Source: Luteococcus sp052116585 (GTDB lineage: Bacteria; Actinomycetota; Actinomycetes; Propionibacteriales; Propionibacteriaceae). Taken from it: 64,000 bases of DNA. The stretch covers positions 124,001 through 188,000 of the forward strand of contig NZ_JBQKKT010000004.1 in assembly GCF_052116585.1 (NCBI RefSeq), written 5' to 3'. Shown in pieces: positions 45,939 to 55,088 of this stretch (the stretch's first letter is position 1; each line of letters begins with the position of its first letter). The notes beneath the pieces were generated by a model. It was given only the letters and a program-made list of their open reading frames with translations. It was not told the DNA's origin and made no database searches. A program made the position numbers and the translations under genes.

Positions 45939-45965
45939 CTGTCGGCGGTTCTGGACGCGCTCGGC

Positions 45966-47198
45966 TCAGAGGTCGAGCGGCGGGATCTGGATACCCTTGC
46001 CCACCACCGTGATGCCACCAGCGCTCACGGTGAAGCCACGGGCACGGTCGTACTCATGGTTCACACCGATCTCCACGCCATCGGGGACGATGACGTTCTT
46101 GTCGAGGATGGCGTTGTGGACCACCGCATTGCGGCCGATGCGGACGCCCGACATCAGGATCGAGCTGTCGACGCGCGCCCACTTCTCGATGCGCACGTCC
46201 GGGCTCATCACGGTGCGGTCCACGTCGCCACCGGAGATGATGCAGCCGGGCGAGACGATCGAGTCCTCGGCATTGCCGCGCATCGTGAACTTGGCACCCG
46301 GCGCCTGCACCTGGGTGGTCCAGATGGGCCACTGGGAGTTGTACAGGTTGAACTGGGGCACGACGCTGACCAGGTCCATGTGGGCCTCGTGGTAGGCGTC
46401 GATCGTGCCCACATCGCGCCAGTAGTCGCGATCCTCGTCGGTGGCGCCGGGGACGACATTCTCACGGAAGTCGTAGACCTGCGCCTCACCCTTGGCGACG
46501 AAGGACGGGATGATGTCGCCACCCATGTCGTGACCGGCATTGGGGTTGGCGGCGTCAGCCTCCAGGGCGTCGATGAGCGCCTCGGTGCTGAAGATGTAGT
46601 TGCCCATGGAGGCGAAGGACTCGTCGGGCGAATCGGGCAGGCCGGGCGGATCGGCCGGCTTCTCCAGGAACTGCTTGATCTTGCCGCCGTCCTCGGCATC
46701 GATGATGCCGAAGGCGTGGGCCTCGGAACGCGGAACCCGGATGCCTGCGACGGTGCACTGCAGCCCGGACTCGATGTGGGCGTCGAGCATCTGGCTGACG
46801 TCCATCCGGTAGATGTTGTCGGCCCCGAAGACGACGATGTAGTCGGGGTTCTCGTCACGGATGAGGTTCATCGACTGGTAGATGGCGTCGGCGCTGCCCT
46901 GGTACCACTGCGGCCCCAGGCGCTGCTGCGCCGGCACCGGGGTGACGTAGTTGCCGAGCATCGTCGACATCCGCCAGGTCAGCGAGATGTGACGGTCAAG
47001 GGAGTGGGACTTGTACTGGGTCAGCACGCAGATCTGGCGCAATTCCGAGTTGGCCAGATTGGACAGCACGAAGTCGATCAGGCGGTACGTACCCCCGAAC
47101 GGCACTGCTGGCTTTGCACGGTCGGCGGTGAGGGGCATGAGTCGCTTGCCCTCACCTCCGGCGAGAACGATGGAGAGCACCTTAGGTCTTGTGGACAT
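45966..47198 (-). CDS. glgC: Glucose-1-phosphate adenylyltransferase
   Basis: 410-residue ADP-glucose pyrophosphorylase. '[20 protein letters not shown]' and '[16 protein letters not shown]' form the nucleotide/regulatory site, '[17 protein letters not shown]' the catalytic Asp region, '[18 protein letters not shown]' the sugar site; a left-handed beta-helix ends the chain. It feeds glycogen or maltosyl-phosphate synthesis by the divergent glgA/glgM. The ATG at 47198 is 6 bases after TAGGTT, so it is probably leaderless; the TTG at 47204 would lie on that spacer. Confidence 0.95.
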   Translation of the reverse strand: MSTRPKVLSIVLAGGEGKRLMPLTADRAKPAVPFGGTYRLIDFVLSNLANSELRQICVLTQYKSHSLDRHISLTWRMSTMLGNYVTPVPAQQRLGPQWYQGSADAIYQSMNLIRDENPDYIVVFGADNIYRMDVSQMLDAHIESGLQCTVAGIRVPRSEAHAFGIIDAEDGGKIKQFLEKPADPPGLPDSPDESFASMGNYIFSTEALIDALEADAANPNAGHDMGGDIIPSFVAKGEAQVYDFRENVVPGATDEDRDYWRDVGTIDAYHEAHMDLVSVVPQFNLYNSQWPIWTTQVQAPGAKFTMRGNAEDSIVSPGCIISGGDVDRTVMSPDVRIEKWARVDSSILMSGVRIGRNAVVHNAILDKNVIVPDGVEIGVNHEYDRARGFTVSAGGITVVGKGIQIPPLDL

Positions 47199-47350
47199 AC
47201 CCAAAACCTATGGCGTGACAAGGTCTTTCGACAAGCATTCGACAGGAGTTGCCATCGGTTGTTGGACGATCCTTCATTCAGTTGTCCAAGTGTGGCGTAT
47301 TGCACTGACAAGCCATTGTGGCCGGCGCGCGGCTGTGGAAGCATCGGGTC

Positions 47351-48550
47351 ATGCGCGTATCCATCCTCACTCGTGAGTACCCACCGTCCGTCTACGGAGG
47401 AGCCGGCGTGCATGTCGCCCAGCTCGTCCCCCAGCTGCGCAAGTTCATCGACGTCGATGTCCAGTGCATGGGCGAGCCGCGCGACGGTGCCACCGCCCAC
47501 GCCGAGAACTACCCCGCCGGTGCCAATGCCGCACTGCGCGTCTTCGGCGCCGACCTCTCGATGGTGGCGGCCGTCCCCGAGGACGTCGAACTGGTCCACT
47601 CGCACACCTGGTACGCCAACCTGGCCGGCCACCTGACCGGCCTCTTCCGCGACGTGCCGCACGTGGTCAGCGCGCACTCGCTGGAGCCCGACCGGCCGTG
47701 GAAGGCCGAGCAGCTCGGCGGCGGCTACCGCCTCAGCTCGTGGGCCGAGCGCACCGCCTACAACGGCGCCGATGCCGTCATCGCCGTGAGCGAGGGCATG
47801 AAGAAGGGAATCCTGGCGGCCTACCCGGAGCTGGAGCCGGAGAAGATCCACGTCGTGCTGAACGGCATCGATCCGGAGGAGTTCAAGCCGGACACGAACA
47901 CCGACGTGTGCGAGCGGATCGGGATGGACCCCACCAAGCCGTCGGTGGTCTTCGTGGGCCGCATCACCCGTCAGAAGGGCCTGGTGCACCTGGTGCGCGC
48001 CGCCCAGCACCTGGACCCGGAAACCCAGCTGATCCTGCTGGCCGGTGCCCCGGACACCCCGGAGATCGCCGAGGAGTTCAACCAGGCCTTCGGCGCGGTC
48101 AAGGAGAGCCGCGGCGGCGGGGTGGTCTGGGTGCAGGAGATGCTGCCCCGCGCCAGCGTGCGTCAGGTGATGAGCAATGCCACCGTCTTCGCCTGCCCGT
48201 CGATCTACGAGCCGCTGGGCATCGTGAACCTCGAGGCCATGGCCACCGAGACCGCCGTGGTGGCCAGCGCCGTGGGCGGCATCCCGGAGGTGGTCGTCGA
48301 CGGTGAGACCGGCTTCCTGGTGGACTACGATCCGGCCCGAGCCGACGATGCCGACTACATCGCGGCCTTCGAGCAGACCTTCGCGGACCGGATCAACGAG
48401 CTCACCCGCGATCCGGACCGCGCCGAGGCCTTCGGCAAGGCTGGCCGTCAGCGCTGCATCGACAAGTTCAGCTGGGAGACCATCGCACAGCAGACCGTCG
48501 ACGTCTACCGGGCGGCCATCGATCGCCACGCTGCCCGCAGCGCCGGCTGA
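47351..48550 (+). CDS. glgA: Actinobacterial glycogen synthase / alpha-maltose-1-phosphate synthase
   Basis: 399-residue GT4 glycosyltransferase. 'MRVSILTREYPPSVYGGAGV' (Gly-rich donor loop), 'HSHTWYANLAGHL', 'VFVGRITRQKGLVHL' and 'PSIYEPLGIVNLEAMA' (EX7E acid pair) are visible. The sequence fits the actinobacterial GlgA class shown in mycobacteria (GlgM, Rv1212c) to make maltose-1-phosphate from ADP-glucose; which acceptor is used here is not decided. The ATG at 47351 starts at the conserved strand; it is divergent from glgC and ends at a strong terminator. Confidence 0.93.
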   Translation: MRVSILTREYPPSVYGGAGVHVAQLVPQLRKFIDVDVQCMGEPRDGATAHAENYPAGANAALRVFGADLSMVAAVPEDVELVHSHTWYANLAGHLTGLFRDVPHVVSAHSLEPDRPWKAEQLGGGYRLSSWAERTAYNGADAVIAVSEGMKKGILAAYPELEPEKIHVVLNGIDPEEFKPDTNTDVCERIGMDPTKPSVVFVGRITRQKGLVHLVRAAQHLDPETQLILLAGAPDTPEIAEEFNQAFGAVKESRGGGVVWVQEMLPRASVRQVMSNATVFACPSIYEPLGIVNLEAMATETAVVASAVGGIPEVVVDGETGFLVDYDPARADDADYIAAFEQTFADRINELTRDPDRAEAFGKAGRQRCIDKFSWETIAQQTVDVYRAAIDRHAARSAG

Positions 48551-48569
48551 CCCGTCACCCGGAACACAG

Positions 48570-48602
48570 AAACGGCGTGTCCCCCTGGGGGACACGCCGT
48601 TT
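48570..48602 (+). terminator. Terminator after glgA
   Basis: AAACGGCGTGTCCCC (48570-48584) pairs with GGGGACACGCCGTTT (48588-48602 with one shift at the CCTG loop), 20 bases past the glgA stop, followed by TGCGTCT. It is a typical stable actinobacterial terminator. Confidence 0.85.
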
Positions 48603-48611
48603 GCGTCTGGT

Positions 48612-48631
48612 GCCCCTGCACGTGCAGGGGC
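48612..48631 (-). terminator. 20-bp perfect palindrome after the DUF3117 gene
   Basis: GCCCCTGCACGTGCAGGGGC is fully self-complementary and lies 10 bases past the stop of the minus-strand DUF3117 gene. As RNA it can fold only with a small unpaired tip; it could act as terminator or as a protein-binding site. It is separate from the glgA terminator. Confidence 0.55.
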
Positions 48632-48641
48632 GAAGGGACAT

Positions 48642-48809
48642 TCAGCCCACGATCTCCTGCAGGCACTTGAGCAGGTCCTCGGCCTCGGTGGCGTTGAGCT
48701 CGACCACGAGACGGCCTCCGCCGTCCACGGGAACACGCATCACGATGCCACGGCCTTCCTTGGTGACCTCCATGGGACCATCACCCGTTCGGGGCTTCAT
48801 TGCAGCCAT
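48642..48809 (-). CDS. DUF3117 small protein
   Basis: 55 residues beginning 'MAAMKPRTGDGPMEVTKEGR' and continuing 'GIVMRVPVDGGGRLVVELNA', almost identical in pattern to M. tuberculosis Rv1211. The family is nearly universal in Actinomycetota and has no known function. GAGGAAG precedes the ATG by 5 bases. It holds one cysteine (Cys49). It is located between glgA and the DivIVA-like gene, the same neighbourhood as in mycobacteria. Confidence 0.95.
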   Translation of the reverse strand: MAAMKPRTGDGPMEVTKEGRGIVMRVPVDGGGRLVVELNATEAEDLLKCLQEIVG

Positions 48810-48895
48810 TGCGCTTCCTCATCTCTTCGACGGCTTTTCACCCATTATTCCGTATTCCGGCAAACAACCCCACTTCACACCCGCGGGGTGGTGTC

Positions 48896-49186
48896 CTACG
48901 GGAGGTTGGATTCATCGTCCAGGGTCCGGCGACGCGGTGCGGCGGGAGCCTCGTCGAGCTGCTCAATGAGCCGTGCCAGCAGCAGGTCGACGTCGCGCAT
49001 CGAGTAGCCGCGGGGCACCACGTCGAAGCGGACCTCGCGCAGGTCGTCGGCGCTGATGGGTCCGGGACCGGGCAGCCGGGAGTGCTGCTCGTCGGGCAGT
49101 TCCGGCATGGAACCCCACCGTCCGGAACCCACCACGAAGGCCGCCCCCAGGATCGCCACCACCACCAGTGCCAGGAACCACGTCAT
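48896..49186 (-). CDS. Small membrane protein with DivIVA-like motif
   Basis: 96 residues: an N-terminal membrane helix (about 3-21), then 'DLREVRFDVVPRGYSMRDVD' and 'LLLARLIEQLDEAP', the DivIVA N-domain motif (VRF...GY....VD..L..L) that senses membrane curvature. There is no coiled-coil tail, so it is not a full Wag31. Such short DivIVA-domain proteins are found beside DUF3117 in relatives. Likely membrane-associated; the role is unknown. Confidence 0.82.
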   Translation of the reverse strand: MTWFLALVVVAILGAAFVVGSGRWGSMPELPDEQHSRLPGPGPISADDLREVRFDVVPRGYSMRDVDLLLARLIEQLDEAPAAPRRRTLDDESNLP

Positions 49187-49207
49187 GCGCCCATCGTGGC
49201 ACAGGGG

Positions 49208-49972
49208 TCAGCCATCGGCCCCGAGGACGTGCTCGACGGCCTGCACTTCGTCGTCGGTCACCAGGAAACGGTCCAGGTCCGACTCGTGGATGTAGCCCTC
49301 GGCCAAGCACCGCTCGCGCAGCCAGCCCACCAGGCCGGTCCAGTAGTCGCTGCCAAAGAGCACCACGGGGAAGTCCTGCACCTTGCCGGTCTGCGCCAGG
49401 GTGAGCGCCTCGAAGAGCTCGTCGAAGGTGCCCAGACCGCCCGGCATCACGATGAAGCCCTGCGCATACTTCAGGAACATCACCTTGCGGACGAAGAAGT
49501 AGCGGAAGTTGATGCCCAGGTTGACGTGCGGATTCATCGACGCCTCGAAGGGCAGCTCGATGCCCAGGCCGACGGAGGTTCCTCCGGCCTCGTCGGCGCC
49601 CTTGTTGGCGGCCTCCATGATGCCGGGGCCACCACCGGTGATCACCGCGTGCCCGCGCCGCACCAGTTCCGCCGCCATCCGCTCGGCGGCGGCCCAGTGC
49701 GGCGAATCGGGCCGGGTCCGGGCCGAGCCGAAGATGCTGATCGCCGGGCCCAGTTCGGCCAGAGCGTCGAAGCCCTCGACGAATTCCGACTGGATGCGCA
49801 TGGTCCGCCACGGGTCGCTGTGCGCCCAGGAGGTGTCATTGCCGCCGGCCAGGAGGCGCTGGTCCGTGGTGGAGTCGGCGCCCTGGTGGTCGCGCCGGAC
49901 CACCGGGCCCTGCACGATCCGGTCGCCGGGGCCGGGGGCATTGTCATAGGGGGCATTGCGGTGCGGGCTCAT
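49208..49972 (-). CDS. LOG-family TIGR00730 protein (nucleotide 5'-monophosphate nucleosidase)
   Basis: 254 residues with the LOG motifs 'ITGGGPGIMEAANKGADEAG' and 'FIVMPGGLGTFDELFEAL' (PGGXGTXXE). Relatives hydrolyse cytokinin riboside or purine nucleoside monophosphates; Rv1205 is the mycobacterial counterpart near dapE. About 70 residues precede the catalytic core and are poorly conserved. The ATG at 49972 has AAGGAG 5 bases upstream and is preferred over a longer in-frame start (50059) that would overlap dapE. Confidence 0.9.
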   Translation of the reverse strand: MSPHRNAPYDNAPGPGDRIVQGPVVRRDHQGADSTTDQRLLAGGNDTSWAHSDPWRTMRIQSEFVEGFDALAELGPAISIFGSARTRPDSPHWAAAERMAAELVRRGHAVITGGGPGIMEAANKGADEAGGTSVGLGIELPFEASMNPHVNLGINFRYFFVRKVMFLKYAQGFIVMPGGLGTFDELFEALTLAQTGKVQDFPVVLFGSDYWTGLVGWLRERCLAEGYIHESDLDRFLVTDDEVQAVEHVLGADG

Positions 49973-50009
49973 GGGATTCTCCTTGGGTCCGGTTGGGTCT
50001 TGCCTGGGG

Positions 50010-51098
50010 TCATTGCGGCTGTCCTGCAGGCTGCAACCAGCGACGCAGTGCAGCGGCACAGGTGTGCAGGTCCTCGACGGGGCAGAACTCGTCGTCGGTG
50101 TGGGCCCGGCTCGGGTCGCCCGGGCCGAAGTTCACTGCGGGGATGCCCAGCGCGCTGAACCGGGCCACATCGGTCCAGCCGTACTTGGGGCCCGGGGTAC
50201 CCCCGACGGCGTCGACGAAGTCCCGGGCCATCGGCAGGTGCAGGCCCGGGCGGGCGGCCGGCGAGAGGTCAACCCAGTCGAGCTCGAAGCCGTCGAAGAG
50301 CCGCTCCATCACCGCTCGGGCCTCGATGACCTCCCTGTCCGGGGCATAGCGGTAGTTGACGTGCACCCGGCACTCGTCGGGGATGACATTGCCGGCCACT
50401 CCCCCGCTGACCTGCACGGCATTGAGGCCCTCCCGGTAGGCCAGCCCGTCCACCTCGATGGTGCGCTGCTCGAAGCCGACGATCCGCTCCAGGACATGGC
50501 GCAGATCGTGGATGGCGTTGTGCCCCATCCAGCCGCGGGCACTGTGCGCGGCCACCCCTCGGGTGGAGACCCAGAAGCGCAGCGTCCCCTGGCAGCCGCC
50601 CTCCACCAGGGCTCGGGTGGGTTCCATCAGGATGGCGAAATCGGCCTGCACCAGCTCCGGGTGGGCGTCGGCGGTCAGCCCCAGTCCGTTCAGCGGACCG
50701 GAGACCTCCTCGTTGTCGTAGAAGATCCAGGTGACGTCATGGCGGGGCTGGCGCAGTTCTGCGGCAAGCTGCAGCGCGACGGCGACGCCGCCCTTCATGT
50801 CGCAACTGCCGCGGCCGTGGATGCGCTGCTCCCCGTCGGTGGTGCGCAGCTGGCTGGGCAGGTTCCCGGCCACCGGCACCGTGTCCAGGTGCCCGGCCAC
50901 CACCACGCGCTGGGGCCGGTCCAGCTCGGTGCGTGCCACGACGGTATTGCCCAGACGGGTGACGTGCAGGTGTGGCTGCCGCTCCAGCGCCCGCTCCACC
51001 AGGTCTGCCAGCTGCTGCTCATTGCCGCTCACGGATTCGACGTCGACCAGTGCCCGCAGCAGGGTGGGCAGGGGCTGCTCGAGATCCAGGGCGTCCAT
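50010..51098 (-). CDS. dapE: Succinyl-diaminopimelate desuccinylase
   Basis: 362-residue dizinc M20 amidase releasing LL-diaminopimelate for lysine and peptidoglycan. 'VVVAGHLDTVPVAGN' (first zinc His and Asp), 'HGRGSCDMKGGVAVAL' (bridging Asp), 'YDNEEVSGPLNGLG' (catalytic Glu) and 'NFGPGDPSRAHTDDEF' (last His) are all present. The ATG at 51098 begins the conserved domain; a TAGTCT hexamer (minus strand, 51111-51106) 7 bases before it overlaps the end of the hemolysin III gene. The upstream in-frame start at 51266 is rejected as it lies within that gene. Confidence 0.93.
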   Translation of the reverse strand: MDALDLEQPLPTLLRALVDVESVSGNEQQLADLVERALERQPHLHVTRLGNTVVARTELDRPQRVVVAGHLDTVPVAGNLPSQLRTTDGEQRIHGRGSCDMKGGVAVALQLAAELRQPRHDVTWIFYDNEEVSGPLNGLGLTADAHPELVQADFAILMEPTRALVEGGCQGTLRFWVSTRGVAAHSARGWMGHNAIHDLRHVLERIVGFEQRTIEVDGLAYREGLNAVQVSGGVAGNVIPDECRVHVNYRYAPDREVIEARAVMERLFDGFELDWVDLSPAARPGLHLPMARDFVDAVGGTPGPKYGWTDVARFSALGIPAVNFGPGDPSRAHTDDEFCPVEDLHTCAAALRRWLQPAGQPQ

Positions 51099-51108
51099 GG
51101 CGCCGAGA

Positions 51109-51804
51109 CTAGCGCGTGAACAGCACCAGGCAGATGGCGATGTAGTGGCACACGGCCGCCAGCACCGTGCAGCTGTGGAAGATCTCGTGGAAGCCGAAGG
51201 TGCTGGGCCACGGGTTGGGGCTCTTGCGGCCGTAGACCACGGCGCCGACGGAGTAGATGAGTCCACCCAACGCGATCAGGAAGACCACCCAGGGGCCGCC
51301 CGCCTGCCAGAACTGCCCCAGCCAGCCCACCGCCGCCCACCCCATCGCCAGGTAGAGCGCGACGTAGAGCCAGCGGGGGGCACTGATCCAGAAGACCCGG
51401 AAGAGCACACCAGCCAGGGCGCACAGCCAGATCATGGTCAGCAGGATGCGCAGGCTCCGCCCGTGCAGCATGCCGACGGCCAGCGGGGTGTAGCTGCCCG
51501 CGATGAAGACGAAGATGTTCGCGTGGTCCACCCGTCGGAAGACCGCGAGGGTGCCCGGCGACCAGGTGCCCCGGTGGTAGAAGGCGGAGTTGCCGAACAA
51601 CAGCACGGCGCTCAGGGTGTAGACGACGCTCGCCAGCCGCTCGTCGAGCTGCGGGGCGAAGGCGACCAGCAACAGGCCGGCGACGAGCACGATGGGCGCA
51701 AAGACCTGGTGCTGCCACCCGCGCAGTCTCGGTTTGACGCGGTCGACGAGGTCCTCGACCGTCTCGCGCAGGTGATCGCCCCTGGAGCTCTCCGCGGTTC
51801 GCAT
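51109..51804 (-). CDS. Hemolysin III family (TrhA-type) membrane protein
   Basis: 231 residues, seven hydrophobic segments, PAQR/hemolysin III superfamily. 'SAFYHRGTWSPGTLAVFRRV' and 'DHANIFVFIAGSYTP' (conserved His/Asp), and 'FHEIFHSCTVLAAVCHY' (C-terminal His pair) form the presumptive metal site. In Bacillus and E. coli, TrhA controls membrane energetics/fluidity; here the function is by homology. The ATG at 51804 lies 3 bases from a 20-bp perfect palindrome, likely an operator. It is divergent from uppS. Confidence 0.88.
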   Translation of the reverse strand: MRTAESSRGDHLRETVEDLVDRVKPRLRGWQHQVFAPIVLVAGLLLVAFAPQLDERLASVVYTLSAVLLFGNSAFYHRGTWSPGTLAVFRRVDHANIFVFIAGSYTPLAVGMLHGRSLRILLTMIWLCALAGVLFRVFWISAPRWLYVALYLAMGWAAVGWLGQFWQAGGPWVVFLIALGGLIYSVGAVVYGRKSPNPWPSTFGFHEIFHSCTVLAAVCHYIAICLVLFTR

Positions 51805-51806
51805 GG

Positions 51807-51826
51807 AACCTACGCTAGCGTAGGTT
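51807..51826. promoter_or_regulatory. 20-bp perfect palindrome between TrhA-like gene and uppS
   Basis: AACCTACGCTAGCGTAGGTT is fully symmetric. It begins 2 bases before the hemolysin III ATG and contains TAGGTT/TACGCT hexamers that could be that gene's -10, so a bound dimer would block transcription. It is 75 bases from uppS. The shape suits a TetR-family or similar repressor; the regulator is not in the window. Confidence 0.72.
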
Positions 51827-51901
51827 AGAGCCTGCTGAGACCACCCCGCCCAAATTCCGCACCGAGTGCCCCTGACAGCCGCAAGCACTAGTCTGGAAAG
51901 C

Positions 51902-52711
51902 ATGAACCGGCTGGATCGCCTCACCGAGACACTCGACAGGATGCATCCGTCGGGCCTGCTCTACAGCACCTACGAGACGCGTCTGATCGCCGAGATCGAC
52001 AAGGATCGACTGCCCCGCCACGTCGCCGTCCTGGCCGACGGGAATCGCCGTTGGGCCCGGATGAATGCCCCGGACCAGCCCCTGGTGGCCGGCTACCAGG
52101 CAGGCGCGGACAAGCTCAAGGACTTCGTCGGCTGGTGCGACGCCGCAGGCATCGAGGTGGTCACCCTCTGGGTGCTCAGCCCGGACAACCTCAAGCGCTC
52201 CACCGACGAGGAGGTGCGCCCCCTGCTCGGCGTGATCGAGCAGCTGGTGGTGGACCTGGCCGACGACGGCCGCTGGCCGGTGCAGGCGGTGGGAGACATG
52301 TCACTGCTGCCCCCGGAGATGGCCGCCACACTCGAGCGAGCCCGCCAGCACAGCGCGCAGAACGAGGGCATGGTGGTCAACGTGGCAATCGCCTACGGCG
52401 GCCGCCACGAGCTGCGCGATGCCGTGCGCTCCCTGCTCAAGGAGGAGGCCGCCAAGGGCCGCACCCTGGAGGAGGTGGCCGAAAGCCTGGAGATCGACCA
52501 CATCGGCGGACACCTCTACACCAAGGGCCAGCCGGACCCGGATCTGATCATCCGCACCTCGGGCGAGCAGCGCCTCTCGGGATTCCTGATGTGGCAGAGC
52601 GCCCACAGCGAGTTCTACTTCTGTGAGGCCCTGTGGCCGGATTTCCGACGGGTGGACTTCCTGCGCGCCCTGCGCTCCTTCAGCCAGCGCGAGCGCCGCT
52701 TCGGACGCTGA
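51902..52711 (+). CDS. uppS: Isoprenyl diphosphate synthase (UppS/Z-FPP synthase family)
   Basis: 269-residue cis-prenyltransferase. 'VAVLADGNRRWAR' has the catalytic DGN-R motif, 'VTLWVLSPDNLKRS' the Asn-Leu-Lys-Arg IPP site, 'IIRTSGEQRLSGFLMWQSAH' the RTSGE...LS motif and 'ALWPDF' the last. Sequence resembles M. tuberculosis Rv1086, which makes short Z,E-farnesyl diphosphate, so the product length is uncertain: short-chain synthase or the undecaprenyl/decaprenyl enzyme. The ATG at 51902 follows TAGTCT by 7 bases. Confidence 0.93.
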   Translation: MNRLDRLTETLDRMHPSGLLYSTYETRLIAEIDKDRLPRHVAVLADGNRRWARMNAPDQPLVAGYQAGADKLKDFVGWCDAAGIEVVTLWVLSPDNLKRSTDEEVRPLLGVIEQLVVDLADDGRWPVQAVGDMSLLPPEMAATLERARQHSAQNEGMVVNVAIAYGGRHELRDAVRSLLKEEAAKGRTLEEVAESLEIDHIGGHLYTKGQPDPDLIIRTSGEQRLSGFLMWQSAHSEFYFCEALWPDFRRVDFLRALRSFSQRERRFGR

Positions 52712-52753
52712 TCCCCCCAGCCGCGCACGCGGGGGCCCGTCAGCCAGCCGCGC

Positions 52754-54811
52754 TCAGCAGCGCGTCCACAGTGGGGTCTTGAGCTCGGTGTAGTCCGTGG
52801 TCGGCTCCAGGCAGACCTCACCGCGGCAGACATGGGCCGTGGCCTGCCCGTCTCGCGCCTCGCGCCCGTCGAAGAGGTGACCGAAGCCATCGGTCCCGGC
52901 CCGTCCCACCACGATGGCCGAGCCTGCCGGCGCCATCCGGAAGGCGGCGGTGGCCAGCCGGTCGATCCCCTCGGACCCCTCGGGCAGCACCACGACGACC
53001 TGGGCCGGGCGAAGCCCCCGGCGCGCATCCTCCAGCACCAGCGCATCGGCCAGCGACCAGCCGGCGAAGCGGGGCTGGTTGGCCACCAGCGGCCAGGTGG
53101 TGCGGGCGGCCTGATCGGCCCGCTCCACCAGATCGGGACGGCAGGCCAGCAGGCCCACCAGGCGCAGCGCGGCCACCATGGAGCTGGTGCCCGACGGGGT
53201 GGAGTTGTCCGTCAGGTCCCGCGGGCGGGTGAACAGCTCGTCGGTCTGCGCCGCGTCGAAGAATCCACCATCCTCGGCCCCGAACAGGCGCAGGGCCCGC
53301 TCCACGAGCCACACGGCGCGCTCCTGCCAGACGGCATCGCCGGTGGCACCCGCCAGCCGGGCCAGTCCCAGCGCAAGGGCCCCATGGTCCTCCGTCACGG
53401 CCGGTGACGTGCCGGCCAGACCGTCGCGGGAGGTGCGCACGAAGACATCGGTTGTCTGGTCCACGTGGACCGCCCAGACGGCCTCGGCAGCATCCCGGGC
53501 CAGCTCCAACCAGCCGGCCTCACCGAAGACCATCGCGGCCGTCACCAGCGAGTCGATCAGCAGGCCATTCCAGGCCGCCACCACCTTGTCATCACGGCTG
53601 GGGCGGAAGCGGTTCTCCCGTTCGGCGCGCAGCTTCTCCAGCACTGCCGTCAGACGCCCCCGGTCCGGTGAGCCGTGCAGCTGCAGCGTGGACAGGCCGT
53701 GCTCGAAGGTTCCGGCGTCGTGCACGTGGAAGACCTGGCGGGCCCAGCCGCCGTCCTGCTCCCCCAGCGCGTCCTCCAGTAGCTCGGGATTCCAGACGTA
53801 GTAGATCCCCTCGGCCACCATGCCGCGGATGTCGACGCTGTCCGCGTCCAGGCTGGCGGCGAAGGCACCACCGGGGCGGCCCTCGACGGACTCGGTGCGC
53901 ATCTCGCGCTCCAGCCACTCGACGGTGGAGTAGATGACATGCTCATAGAGCTCGCGCTTGTAGCCGTCGTGGTCGGCGGTGCGCCGCCAGCAACGGGTGT
54001 AGCTGCCCAGCAGGAGGGCATTGTCGTAGAGCATCTTCTCGAAGTGCGGCACCACCCAGCCGACGTCGACGGCATAACGGTGGAAACCGCCACCCACCCG
54101 GTCATAGAGGCCGCCGCGCGCCATCATCTCGCAGGTGAGCTGGGCCATGTCCAGGCTCGTCGGGTCGCCCTTGACCAGCAGTGCGTCGAGCACCATGGCC
54201 GGCGGAAACTTCGGCGCCGTGCCGAAGCCGCCGTGGATCATGTCGTAGTCCTTGCCCAGCAGCTCGAGCGTCTCGCGCGAGCCGGGCACCTGGTCGCTGC
54301 TGGTGACCGGGTTCAGTTCCCGCAGCTGGGCGGTGATGCTCTGAGCGGAGCCCAGGACCTCGTCGCGGCGATCCTGCCAGGCACCGGCCAGTGCCTCCAG
54401 CACCTGACCAAAGCTCGGCTGGTTGCCGGTGGGCACCGGCGGGAAGTAGGTGCCGGCGAAGAAAGGGTCGCCGTCGGGCGTCAGGAAGACCGTCATCGGC
54501 CACCCGCCCTGGCCAGTGAGCGCCTGGGTTGCATTCATCAGGACCGCATCGACGTCCGGATTCTCCTCACGGTCCACCTTCACGCTGACGAAGTTCTCGT
54601 TCATCAGCACGGCCGTGTCGTGGTCGTCGAAGCTCTCGTGCGCCATCACGTGACACCAGTGGCAGGCCGCATAGCCCGTGCTCACCAGCAGCGGCAGATC
54701 CCGTTCACGGGCTGCGGCGAAGGCCTCGGGCCCCCAGGGGAACCAGTCGACCTCCTGGTGGGCATGCTGCTGCAGGTAGGGACTGGTGGACTCGGCAAGA
54801 CGGTTCGGCAC
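52754..54811 (-). CDS. DUF255 thioredoxin-like/glycosidase-fold protein (YyaL/Spermatogenesis-20 type)
   Basis: 685 residues: N-terminal thioredoxin-like DUF255 domain ('[20 protein letters not shown]', '[18 protein letters not shown]' with CHWC), then an (alpha/alpha)6-like barrel with '[17 protein letters not shown]'-type '[13 protein letters not shown]' and '[15 protein letters not shown]'. Homologues in nearly all phyla are uncharacterised; a carbohydrate-enzyme or redox role is proposed. In mycobacteria it is Rv1084, next to uppS as here. The GTG start lies 6 bases after TAGGCT. Confidence 0.9.
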   Translation of the reverse strand: MPNRLAESTSPYLQQHAHQEVDWFPWGPEAFAAARERDLPLLVSTGYAACHWCHVMAHESFDDHDTAVLMNENFVSVKVDREENPDVDAVLMNATQALTGQGGWPMTVFLTPDGDPFFAGTYFPPVPTGNQPSFGQVLEALAGAWQDRRDEVLGSAQSITAQLRELNPVTSSDQVPGSRETLELLGKDYDMIHGGFGTAPKFPPAMVLDALLVKGDPTSLDMAQLTCEMMARGGLYDRVGGGFHRYAVDVGWVVPHFEKMLYDNALLLGSYTRCWRRTADHDGYKRELYEHVIYSTVEWLEREMRTESVEGRPGGAFAASLDADSVDIRGMVAEGIYYVWNPELLEDALGEQDGGWARQVFHVHDAGTFEHGLSTLQLHGSPDRGRLTAVLEKLRAERENRFRPSRDDKVVAAWNGLLIDSLVTAAMVFGEAGWLELARDAAEAVWAVHVDQTTDVFVRTSRDGLAGTSPAVTEDHGALALGLARLAGATGDAVWQERAVWLVERALRLFGAEDGGFFDAAQTDELFTRPRDLTDNSTPSGTSSMVAALRLVGLLACRPDLVERADQAARTTWPLVANQPRFAGWSLADALVLEDARRGLRPAQVVVVLPEGSEGIDRLATAAFRMAPAGSAIVVGRAGTDGFGHLFDGREARDGQATAHVCRGEVCLEPTTDYTELKTPLWTRC

Positions 54812-54886
54812 GCGCCCAGCCTAGCCAAAGCCACGCTGGGCGGACCCGGGACGGCATTCGGGGCGTGCACCGCGTATCCTGCAGCC

Positions 54887-55078
54887 ATGAACCTGATGCT
54901 CGCCAGCGGAACGCTCAATCTCATCACCTTCCTGGTGATCGCCAGCTTCATCATCCTGGGTTCCATCAGCCTGCGCCGCCACACCCGCAAGATCGACCCG
55001 TCGATCCCCTACGAGGCAGACCTCACCGAGGAGGGTCGCAAGGCCCAGGCCTTCGAGCGCACCACCATCGAGGACTGA
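54887..55078 (+). CDS. Small single-span membrane protein next to mca
   Basis: 63 residues: an N-terminal hydrophobic helix 'LNLITFLVIASFIILGSIS' then a charged tail 'RRHTRKIDPSIPYEADL'. It corresponds in position and layout to Rv1083. TATCCT (54875-54880) is 6 bases before the ATG, giving a leaderless transcript. It sits inside a long open frame whose upstream part is antisense to the DUF255 gene and not coding. The function is unknown. Confidence 0.8.
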   Translation: MNLMLASGTLNLITFLVIASFIILGSISLRRHTRKIDPSIPYEADLTEEGRKAQAFERTTIED

Positions 55079-55088
55079 CCCCCGCCGG

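Noticed and set aside
46056..47636. 526-residue open frame antisense to glgC
   Set aside because: Shadow of glgC, continuing out of frame into glgA.
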